Positions 15,283 to 21,570 of a DNA stretch of 21,570 nt are shown one piece after another. Both the position numbers and the translations under genes were made by a program. Origin of the DNA: Campylobacteraceae bacterium (GTDB lineage Bacteria > Campylobacterota > Campylobacteria > Campylobacterales > Sulfurospirillaceae); NCBI GenBank assembly GCA_027055635.1, contig JALUMZ010000295.1, positions 1-21,570 on the forward strand, given 5' to 3'. Position 1 is the first letter of the stretch. Every line of letters begins with the position of its first letter. Under the pieces are notes generated by a model that saw only the letters and a program-made list of their open reading frames with translations, did not search any database and had not been told where the DNA came from.

Positions 15283-16446
15283 TTAACATGCATCCGAATA
15301 AGAAGAGGAGTACTCTACTCTATTTCTTCCGCTATTTTTTGCTAAATAGAGCATTTTATCCGCTCTTTTGATAGCTTTTTCTAGTGATTCGCATTCGTCT
15401 GGGTCTGTATTTACCCCAATTGAGATTGTAATCTGAAGGCTTAAGTCATTATCTACTCTTAGGTTTTCTTTGGATATATTTTTGCGGATTCTTTCTGCTA
15501 TTCTCATAACTTCTTTTCTATTTCTTCTCCATCTCAACAGTATCAAGAACTCCTCTCCGCCATATCTAATAACTCTATCTTCCAATCTAGTCTCATTTAC
15601 TATTTTTTTTGCAATAGAACTTAAAACAATATCTCCAACATCATGACCATAATTATCATTTACAGACTTAAAATGGTCAATATCTAGCATAATAATTGCT
15701 ATTTTGCTAAGATTGATACTGCCAGAAATCTCTTTTAAATAATTTCTATTGTACAATCTTGTCAGAGTATCTATCGTACTTCTTTTTCTCTCTTTGTAAA
15801 ACATATACATTTGGATGATGATAAGTAAAATAATTATGCTCAAAACAGATATAAAAAACCTTAAAAAGCTATATAGGGGCATCAAAAATCTCTTCAGATT
15901 ATCATACTCTTTTGTTGAAATATCCAATACAAGCACCAACTTGGTTAAGCCCTCAAACTCTATAGGTTGCAAGAAAGTGACCCATAGCCCATCAGCTTTT
16001 TCTTGAATGCCATAGACAAAATGTTTAGATTGGAAGCTTTGTTTCCATGTTTTACCAAGCAAGGGAAAAAATCTTTGACCAAATTCTCCTCTATCTTTGC
16101 CTGATGAACCATCCAATAAATATCTATACTCATTTTTCTCATCTTTATAGATTATATATATGTATTTAAACTCTTTGGTTATATAAAGTGATAAAAAATT
16201 TGATAATTTTTTCCTAAGATTTGCATTTTTAAAAATTTGCGAAAAATCTTCTGTCTTATATGTTTTTATATGTGTGGTAATTTTCTCTGACAAGGCTTTT
16301 GCCCGATTTAATTCTATCTTATTTATCTCTAAGTTTGTTTTATCTATCACTCTGTGAAATTGAAAATATAATCCGGCAATCATAACGGCAAAAACTACAG
16401 CTATAAAAGCAAAAAAGAGATTTTTTGAAAATAAAAATCTAAACAT
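15283..16446 (-). CDS. Membrane GGDEF diguanylate cyclase
   Basis: The product is 387 aa. A membrane helix at about 9-29, a periplasmic sensor region of about 155 aa (30-187), a second helix (about 190-216) and a cytosolic GGDEF domain (about 222-380) are seen. The active site is GGEEF (296-300), with LDIDHFKSVND (from 254) supplying metal ligands. RLED (287-290), five residues upstream, is a complete RxxD inhibitory site, so feedback by c-di-GMP is expected. It therefore makes c-di-GMP from GTP. The periplasmic part is not a domain I recognise. It is third in an operon after a TonB-receptor-like and a YfiR-like gene, the latter 12 nt away, matching the YfiN pattern of a cyclase held in check by periplasmic YfiR. 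No strong ribosome binding site is seen before the ATG. Confidence 0.9.
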   Translation of the reverse strand: MFRFLFSKNLFFAFIAVVFAVMIAGLYFQFHRVIDKTNLEINKIELNRAKALSEKITTHIKTYKTEDFSQIFKNANLRKKLSNFLSLYITKEFKYIYIIYKDEKNEYRYLLDGSSGKDRGEFGQRFFPLLGKTWKQSFQSKHFVYGIQEKADGLWVTFLQPIEFEGLTKLVLVLDISTKEYDNLKRFLMPLYSFLRFFISVLSIIILLIIIQMYMFYKERKRSTIDTLTRLYNRNYLKEISGSINLSKIAIIMLDIDHFKSVNDNYGHDVGDIVLSSIAKKIVNETRLEDRVIRYGGEEFLILLRWRRNRKEVMRIAERIRKNISKENLRVDNDLSLQITISIGVNTDPDECESLEKAIKRADKMLYLAKNSGRNRVEYSSSYSDAC

Positions 16447-16458
16447 CAGTTCAATCTG

Positions 16459-16872
16459 TCACTCAACATATTTGCTAAACTCTCTAGGTAATTTAATACC
16501 AAGCTTTTCTAACTGTTTTTTTCTAAATATGATATTTGGTCTGCCTTTTTGCCAAAAGAATGCACCAACTACCATTGGTGAATGCCTGTATAGATAGTAT
16601 GAAGTAGCAAATACTAGACCGGTCTTACACTTCATATTTATATCTTTTACTTTTGAGGTAAACACGATATCAGCTTTATTGCAAGAGACAAATTTTAAAG
16701 ATTTTGCATATTTCTTAGAGCTCTCCAAATCTTTATCATCTAGGCACACATTTAGACTATCTTTATCTATAAGTGCGTGTGCTATAGTCGAAAGTATTTG
16801 TGCTTTAAGTTGTCCTATATCTGACGAGAGCAAAGATGAAATGGCTAAGATAGTTAATAACAGTATTTTCAA
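16459..16872 (-). CDS. Small periplasmic protein, YfiR-like (DUF4154 type)
   Basis: The product is 137 aa with a signal peptide (MKILLLTILAISSLLSS). The remainder resembles a degenerate YfiR domain: ADIVFTS (about 68-73) where the family reads ADIVFIS-like, and a C-terminal GAFFWQKGRPNIIF...LGIKLP block like the family's G-x-F-x-x-x-G-R-I-x-F...GL-x-L ending. Cysteines lie at 43, 64 and 82. YfiR binds and represses the periplasmic part of the diguanylate cyclase YfiN in Pseudomonas, and a GGDEF gene follows here. The frame runs back to a TTG at 16896, but the TTG at 16872 has GGAG 8 nt upstream and overlaps the receptor stop as TTGA. The YfiR assignment is by eye and should be treated as moderate. 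Confidence 0.6.
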   Translation of the reverse strand: MKILLLTILAISSLLSSDIGQLKAQILSTIAHALIDKDSLNVCLDDKDLESSKKYAKSLKFVSCNKADIVFTSKVKDINMKCKTGLVFATSYYLYRHSPMVVGAFFWQKGRPNIIFRKKQLEKLGIKLPREFSKYVE

Positions 16873-18800
16873 AACTGATACTCCAAACCAAGCCAAACTC
16901 TTCTATCAAACACTGATATGTCATTTAGATATGTTGTTTGATGTGTTATAAGGTTTACTCTGTAGTAGTTTGTTTTTAAGGCATCCTTAAAAAGATTTTC
17001 ACCTTTTAGGTAAAAAGAGAGATTTTTAGAGTATGGATATGTTAGTGTCGTACTGTAATTCCAGCCTGCAGACAGATCTCTATATCCATCTCTGTAAGAG
17101 AGACTATTGTATGTGTCTATCTTTCCTATTTTTTTAAAAAGGGCTATATAACCACCATATTTATTGATATATCTATCAGAACTATTAGCACCATAATCCT
17201 CAAATACAACCCAAGCATTAAAGTCTATCTTATCAATATCATTAAGCATATATATATTTCTAAAAGATATAGAGTTAAAAACAAATCTAGAATTAGAGTT
17301 TTTAAAACTGCTCAAATCATAATAGATAGAATTTTTATCAGATATGTTTGAGAAGAGCAGAGAGGTTGTCATATTTTTATTTTTCCATATAGATTTAGTA
17401 GATATAGCATATGCCTCTTCAGAATCTAAATTATCCTGAGGAATAGGCAATGAATCATTTCCCAAAAGCATATAAGGAGTAGGTCTAAATTTTCCATAAA
17501 ATAAAAATGACTTTTGGGTAAAATCTCCTGCATGATATATATGCCCTACTCTAATACCATATATATTGTCACTTTTAACTCTACCATCTTCAAAATATCT
17601 TTCTGCACTAAGAGATAAAATAAATCTGTTTTTTTGGTTGAAAAGATAATCCATCTCAGTAAAAACAGATGCTACATCTTCATGATTATAAGTATCGTTT
17701 TTAAATATAAAACTATCTTTTTTGCTTTTTACATCAAATTGTTTATAACGATTTCTTAATCCAAACAGCAAGGAGAAATCACCTGCTTTAATTTTTTTTG
17801 CAATCTTAGCATCAAGCAAATGTTCCTTTGTCTTAACACTATTCGAGAAATATGGAGCATAATAGGGAGGAAAAGGTATAGGATTTAAACCTAAAGGAGA
17901 GTATGAACTATCAAAATAATCACTAGCAAGATATGAATAATTTATACTTGCCTGCAAGCTTTTATCTGTAGAATTATAGCTATATCCGCTAAAAAGATTT
18001 GTGAAATCAGTAGATAAATTCCTTGGTGTCATATCCCAACTAGAACCTATAAAATTATCCATACTGCCTTTAATAGCTTGAAAATAAAACTTAGAATTAG
18101 GCTTTATAATCTGAGCATAAAAATTATTACTCATCTTGTCTCTAGAGAGTTTGCTGCCTCTGTTATAGAGTTTTTCTCTTTTTAGATTACGATAATCTGC
18201 ATAAACAAAATATGAATAGTCTTGCAAATCTTTAGAGCTGTATCCATATACATCTTCCGTGCCATAAGTTCCGCCAGAAACTCCTACCACTGAAGTATTT
18301 TCTCTCTTGCCTGTTTTAGTATATGCTTTTATGACTACGACTGCGGGTTCGAGTGAAATTTCATAAGAAGGCAAACCCATATATACTTCTATATGATCTA
18401 TATATGCCATATCTACCTGTGCAAATAGTTGAAAACCACTTCCAAATAGAGGTGACAACAACTCTCTGTCATCTATATAAACACGAATTCTTGCTGGATT
18501 ATTTTTTTGATATGGCTGATAATACGGATCACTCAGCCCGAGAGAGTCTTCATTGTACCTCACAAAAGGTATCTTCTCTATAAGCTCACTTAGAGATTTT
18601 ATCTTCATTCTATCTAAATCTTGGCGGGTAAATATAGTTAGATAACCGGCAGTCTCTTTTTTTGTATGAACTGAAAGATCATCCTTTCGAGCAAGCCTAT
18701 CCAATAAAGAGTCTATATTTTGCCCATACGCAACCTGCAATAAAAAGAAGAATATAAATATACATCTAGTAAACACAGTATAAAACACCAAGACCCCCAT
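16869..18800 (-). CDS. TonB-dependent-receptor-like outer-membrane protein
   Basis: The product is 643 aa. After a signal peptide ending near VAYGQ (about residue 26) comes a plug domain (about 46-160: LTIFTRQDLDRMKIKSLSELI, RVYIDDREL, YIDHIEVYMG). A beta-barrel follows, with alternating aromatic strands and the terminal FDRRVWLGLEYQF, whose last phenylalanine is the BAM recognition signal. It is short for a metal-siderophore receptor and I see no clear TonB box between signal and plug, so it may be a sensor or signal transducer rather than an importer. It heads an operon with the YfiR-like and GGDEF genes. The ATG at 18798-18800 has AAAGGG too close to it; a GTG at 18776 would give a more compact signal peptide, so the start is uncertain. 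Confidence 0.82.
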   Translation of the reverse strand: MGVLVFYTVFTRCIFIFFFLLQVAYGQNIDSLLDRLARKDDLSVHTKKETAGYLTIFTRQDLDRMKIKSLSELIEKIPFVRYNEDSLGLSDPYYQPYQKNNPARIRVYIDDRELLSPLFGSGFQLFAQVDMAYIDHIEVYMGLPSYEISLEPAVVVIKAYTKTGKRENTSVVGVSGGTYGTEDVYGYSSKDLQDYSYFVYADYRNLKREKLYNRGSKLSRDKMSNNFYAQIIKPNSKFYFQAIKGSMDNFIGSSWDMTPRNLSTDFTNLFSGYSYNSTDKSLQASINYSYLASDYFDSSYSPLGLNPIPFPPYYAPYFSNSVKTKEHLLDAKIAKKIKAGDFSLLFGLRNRYKQFDVKSKKDSFIFKNDTYNHEDVASVFTEMDYLFNQKNRFILSLSAERYFEDGRVKSDNIYGIRVGHIYHAGDFTQKSFLFYGKFRPTPYMLLGNDSLPIPQDNLDSEEAYAISTKSIWKNKNMTTSLLFSNISDKNSIYYDLSSFKNSNSRFVFNSISFRNIYMLNDIDKIDFNAWVVFEDYGANSSDRYINKYGGYIALFKKIGKIDTYNSLSYRDGYRDLSAGWNYSTTLTYPYSKNLSFYLKGENLFKDALKTNYYRVNLITHQTTYLNDISVFDRRVWLGLEYQF

Positions 18801-18872
18801 CCCTTTGTTATGTTGAAATAATACATAAAATTCCCTTAAAACAAGGATAAGCCAAAATTAAAGTTATTCAGA

Positions 18873-18878
18873 TATAAT
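18873..18878 (+). promoter_or_regulatory. -10 box of the tRNA-Phe gene
   Basis: A perfect TATAAT 18 nt before the mature 5' end of the tRNA, allowing a short leader for RNase P processing. No good -35 is seen. Confidence 0.5.
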
Positions 18879-18896
18879 TTCAATCTCAAAATGAGT

Positions 18897-18972
18897 GGCT
18901 TGATAGCTCAGTCGGTAGAGCAGGTGACTGAAAATCACCGTGTCGGCAGTTCAATTCTGTCTCAAGCCACCA
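18897..18972 (+). tRNA. tRNA-Phe (anticodon GAA)
   Basis: This is a 76-nt cloverleaf with encoded CCA. The acceptor stem GGCTTGA pairs with TCAAGCC. The D arm holds AGCTCAGTCGGTAGAGC. The anticodon stem GGTGA/TCACC encloses CTGAAAA with GAA as anticodon. The T arm has the TTCAATT loop. The discriminator is A, as expected for Phe. A T-rich run follows without a hairpin. No integrase or att duplication is seen next to it. Confidence 0.96.
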
Positions 18973-19035
18973 CCACTTCTTTTTATTATTATTTTTATTT
19001 TCTATTGTCTCTTTTTTAAATTACGGGTAGGTACT

Positions 19036-19635
19036 ATGTTTATACAAGGTTTTTTAGTTAGTTTTGGTCTTATAGTTGCGATAGGAGCCCAAAATATTTA
19101 TGTCTTAAAAAAAGGTTTACTTAAAGAATACACACTTCTTATAGCTTCTATATGTTTTATACTTGATGCCTTACTTATAATCGTAGGAGTAAAAGGTGTA
19201 GGAAAAATCTTAGAGTTCTACCCCTCTTTTTTTATCTATATCACATGGTTTGGCATAATATTTTTAGTTTTATACGGTCTGCTTGCTATAAAAAATATAT
19301 TTACTACACAAAAAATGAAAATAGTAGCAAAAAAAGAGCCAAATAACTTCTTGCAAACTCTAGCAACAACCTTAGCAATATCACTTTTGAATCCACATGT
19401 CTATCTTGATACTATGATGCTAATCGGATCAATAGGAAGTCGTTTTAAAGGTTACGAACAAAATCTCTTCATCTTGGGAGCGGTTAGTGCATCTTTTGTA
19501 TGGTTCTTTTCACTAGCTTATGGAAGCAGAATTCTTATACCTATGTTTAAAAATCCTATAACATGGAAATTATTAGACGCTTTTACTGCATTTATTATGT
19601 TCTATATAGCACTGAATTTCTATAAAAGTACCTAG
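19036..19635 (+). CDS. LysE/ArgO-family amino-acid exporter
   Basis: This 199-aa inner-membrane protein has about six hydrophobic helices and the LysE-family hallmarks: an early GAQNIYVLKKGL motif in the first loop, an aspartate in helix two (ILDALLIIVG), and NPHVYLDTMMLIGSIG in the second half. It closely resembles ArgO (YggA) and LysE, exporters of arginine or lysine, driven by the membrane potential. The exact substrate cannot be fixed from sequence. The frame runs back into the tRNA, but the ATG at 19036, preceded by GGGTAGG, matches the family start MFIQGFLVSFGLIVAIGAQN. It stands alone, converging on the ClC gene with 6 nt between stops. No LysG-type regulator gene is adjacent. Confidence 0.88.
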   Translation: MFIQGFLVSFGLIVAIGAQNIYVLKKGLLKEYTLLIASICFILDALLIIVGVKGVGKILEFYPSFFIYITWFGIIFLVLYGLLAIKNIFTTQKMKIVAKKEPNNFLQTLATTLAISLLNPHVYLDTMMLIGSIGSRFKGYEQNLFILGAVSASFVWFFSLAYGSRILIPMFKNPITWKLLDAFTAFIMFYIALNFYKST

Positions 19636-19641
19636 TTGATA

Positions 19642-21036
19642 CTATCTTTTATTGTTAAATTTTTTAGCTTGCCATCTAAGTCGTTTATATTTTAATTGGG
19701 AACCTATATTTTTATATTTTTCCAAATCTTCTGTATGGATACTGATATTTGAGTGCTCTATATCATCTCCCTCTTCCACTTCTATATTTCCGGCTTTACT
19801 CATAGCTATTCTTTGAGAAGGAAATACACTTCTGTGTCCTGATACCAAAAAGGCGATAACAGCTGAAATAGCAGCGTAATGAGCTATCTCTATACCAAAA
19901 AGTTCAACTGCCATGATAACAGAAGCGATTGGTGCATTTGTTGTGCCTGCCAGCACACTCACAAAGCCCAAAGCCGCAAAGAGTGCAACTTCATTGTGTA
20001 TGATATGCCCAAAAACCACTCCGCTCGTTGCTCCTACATAAAAGATAGGAGTTACTATTCCCCCACTACCTCCGCTACCCAAAGATATAGAGGTAAAAAT
20101 GGTTTTTAGTATAAAATCATACCAATGAATATCAGCAGACAAAAATCCCTCCGGATCAAGAGAATTTTCAATTATCCCAAGTCCAAGTCCGAGATATCTA
20201 TCCCCAACTATTAAAGTGGCTATGACCATTATAGTACCCGCAGCAAATGCCTTGAGGTATCTATTATATTTTATATTATTAATTATTCTTTCGGTTTCTG
20301 TAAGTATAGTGATAAAAAAATCTGCAACAAATCCAAAAAATATACCCGCTACGATAACCTCACCTATAAGAACCAAATCTAAATTGACAGCTTTATAAAA
20401 GTGAATATCAAAGTATGTATAATCAACCCCAAGAAACTGAGCCGTTGTAAATGCCGCAAATCCTGCTATAAATGAAGGTAAAAGTACATCATACAGGATA
20501 ATACCTATAGTTAAAACCTCTATGCCAAAAATGGCTCCGGCAATCGGTGTTCCAAAAACAGAAGCAAATCCTGCACTTATACCACAAATGACCAACTTTT
20601 TCCTATCTGTATCACTAAACTTTAAAAGTGAAGCTATCACAGAAGATGCTCCGGCACCTATTTGGGCTCCCGGTCCCTCTTTTCCTACAGAACCACCGGC
20701 AAATATAGTAAATACTGTCGCTAAAAGCTTTATAGGCATAACAGCCACTTGTATCTTGCCATTATTTTTATGTACAGCTTCTATAACTTTTTCAGTTCCA
20801 TGCCCTTGTGCTGTTGGTGCAAATGTCCTGATGACAAATATAGTCAAAGGAAGTGCTAATGGAAGTATGAAATAGTATGGAATTCCCAATATTCCTCTAT
20901 GATCTACACTATACTCTAGAGTCCACAAAAAAAGTGCCATCAAAGCACCTATTATAACCCCCATAAAAGAGGATAAAAACAACCACTTGGTTACGCTAAA
21001 AAATATGACAGTTTGTTCAGTTACATGTTTTTTCAC
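19642..21036 (-). CDS. ClC-family chloride channel/transporter
   Basis: This 464-aa polytopic membrane protein moves chloride, probably in exchange for protons. GKEGP (118-122) supplies the gating glutamate E120. GSGGSGGIVTPIFYVGATSG is the second anion-binding signature (GxFxP region), and GTPIAGAIFGIEVL is also typical. The first selectivity motif, GSGIP in E. coli ClcA, reads GHGTE (78-82), placing it in a subgroup distinct from ClcA. A hydrophilic C-tail of about 55 aa follows the last helix, with no CBS domains. The start is GTG (21034-21036) with AAGAAG upstream. It is transcribed alone, towards LysE. Chloride is the default substrate; another anion is possible. Confidence 0.9.
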   Translation of the reverse strand: MKKHVTEQTVIFFSVTKWLFLSSFMGVIIGALMALFLWTLEYSVDHRGILGIPYYFILPLALPLTIFVIRTFAPTAQGHGTEKVIEAVHKNNGKIQVAVMPIKLLATVFTIFAGGSVGKEGPGAQIGAGASSVIASLLKFSDTDRKKLVICGISAGFASVFGTPIAGAIFGIEVLTIGIILYDVLLPSFIAGFAAFTTAQFLGVDYTYFDIHFYKAVNLDLVLIGEVIVAGIFFGFVADFFITILTETERIINNIKYNRYLKAFAAGTIMVIATLIVGDRYLGLGLGIIENSLDPEGFLSADIHWYDFILKTIFTSISLGSGGSGGIVTPIFYVGATSGVVFGHIIHNEVALFAALGFVSVLAGTTNAPIASVIMAVELFGIEIAHYAAISAVIAFLVSGHRSVFPSQRIAMSKAGNIEVEEGDDIEHSNISIHTEDLEKYKNIGSQLKYKRLRWQAKKFNNKR

Positions 21037-21189
21037 TAAATCTTCTTATTTAAGATTTTAAGTACCAGACCAAAAGCAACACTGATTAACGAGGATTATT
21101 CTTGCTTGATACTTTACGCTTAAAATAGTACTCTTTTGAATCTTACATATCGTTTTAGCACCCAATAAAAAGCATTTCTTAAGGTTTTT

Positions 21190-21570
21190 TTAATCACAGT
21201 TTCTGATACAAATTTTATGAGGAACTATTTCACCACCACAACTTAAAAAACAGCTATCGTAATTATCTTGGCATCCACATTTTTTAGAGCATGTTTTTTG
21301 CTGTTTTACCAAAATTTCATCAAAAGAGATGTATCTAGGTTCTCTTGGTCTGTTGATTTTTAACTTTCTGATTATATATCTTAAATCTTCTTCTCTATTG
21401 CATGCATATTTGTCACCATTCTTAGAGCATCTGTCATTGAAATATTTCCAGTCGCTATATCGCTCATCATATCTGTTTTGCCAATCAAAAATATTTAAAT
21501 TATAATCATTTATTCGAGCCAAATATCTTGCATACCTTTTTTTGTAATTTTCGTCAGATGTGATTTTTAT
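21190..21570 (-). CDS. Unrecognised cysteine-rich protein, 5' end beyond the window
   Basis: The frame is open from the right window edge to a TAA at 21190-21192, giving about 126 residues. A TTG at 21522 could start it, but the codons upstream continue in the same charged, tyrosine-rich style (YKKRYARYLARI), so the true start probably lies outside. The N-terminal part is rich in Y, N, D, R and W with paired cysteines (RCSKNGDKYAC). The last 35 residues hold a dense pattern C-x3-C-x-C-x6-C-x3-C ending CIRNCD, suggesting disulfides or metal binding in an exported protein. I do not recognise the family and assign no function. The 153 nt between it and the ClC gene hold nothing I can name. Confidence 0.55.
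   Translation of the reverse strand: MKITSDENYKKRYARYLARINDYNLNIFDWQNRYDERYSDWKYFNDRCSKNGDKYACNREEDLRYIIRKLKINRPREPRYISFDEILVKQQKTCSKKCGCQDNYDSCFLSCGGEIVPHKICIRNCD

Noticed and set aside
15283..16446. Possibility that the GGDEF domain is degenerate
   Set aside because: GGEEF, the metal-binding aspartates and RxxD are all intact, so it is read as an active cyclase.
18897..19036. tRNA-Phe as a possible integration site for a genomic island
   Set aside because: No integrase, no repeated tRNA 3' end and ordinary genes on both sides.
1..21570. CRISPR arrays or prophage genes
   Set aside because: No regularly spaced repeats and no phage structural, integrase or lysis genes were seen on either strand.

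Overview
The window looks like a chromosomal segment of a Campylobacterota (Epsilonproteobacteria) bacterium, most like the Sulfurimonas/Sulfuricurvum/Arcobacter side of the phylum. The DNA is AT-rich. There is a compact petABC cytochrome bc1 operon with a di-heme cytochrome c. A gpmI-fabG-acpP-fabF-accA block lies divergent to mraY-murD, a gene neighbourhood I also recall from Campylobacter jejuni. TTG and GTG starts are common. The genus call is inference; no rRNA or species marker is present.

Layout. 1-807 (minus): an OmpR-type response regulator and the N-terminus of its overlapping sensor kinase, cut by the window edge. 934-1287 (plus): a small NifU C-terminal-type Fe-S protein behind a long hairpin that covers its ribosome binding site. 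1408-4104 (plus): petA (Rieske, Tat signal), petB (full-length cytochrome b) and petC (di-heme c), closed by a hairpin. 4189-8953 (minus): in transcription order gpmI, fabG, acpP, fabF, accA, joining lower glycolysis with type II fatty-acid synthesis and malonyl-CoA supply. A good intrinsic terminator sits inside this operon just after acpP. 9011-9193: a 183-bp nested palindrome with perfect 30-bp terminal inverted repeats, probably a non-autonomous mobile element (MITE), wedged between the divergent gpmI and mraY. 9215-11472 (plus): mraY and murD, overlapping by 4 nt. 11482-12261 (minus): exonuclease III.

The most distinctive part is 12331-18800, two convergent three-gene operons that both look built to couple the cell envelope to cyclic-di-GMP. 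The plus-strand operon has a secreted FecR-domain protein, an OmpA-C (peptidoglycan-binding) protein and a membrane CHASE2-HD-GYP protein, a predicted c-di-GMP phosphodiesterase with intact HD and GYP motifs. The minus-strand operon has a TonB-receptor-like outer-membrane barrel, a small periplasmic YfiR-like protein and a membrane GGDEF protein with an intact GGEEF active site and RxxD inhibitory site, a predicted diguanylate cyclase. The two enzyme genes end 14 nt apart with no visible terminator. The parts list (OmpA-like, YfiR-like, DGC) recalls the YfiBNR/TpbB logic of Pseudomonas, but with a TonB-like receptor and an opposing phosphodiesterase. This is my best candidate for an under-described system.

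18897-21570: tRNA-Phe(GAA), a LysE/ArgO-type amino-acid exporter, a convergent ClC-family chloride transporter, and the C-terminal part of an unrecognised cysteine-rich protein running off the right edge. No CRISPR array, prophage or complete insertion sequence is visible, and no gene-free stretch exceeds about 300 nt.
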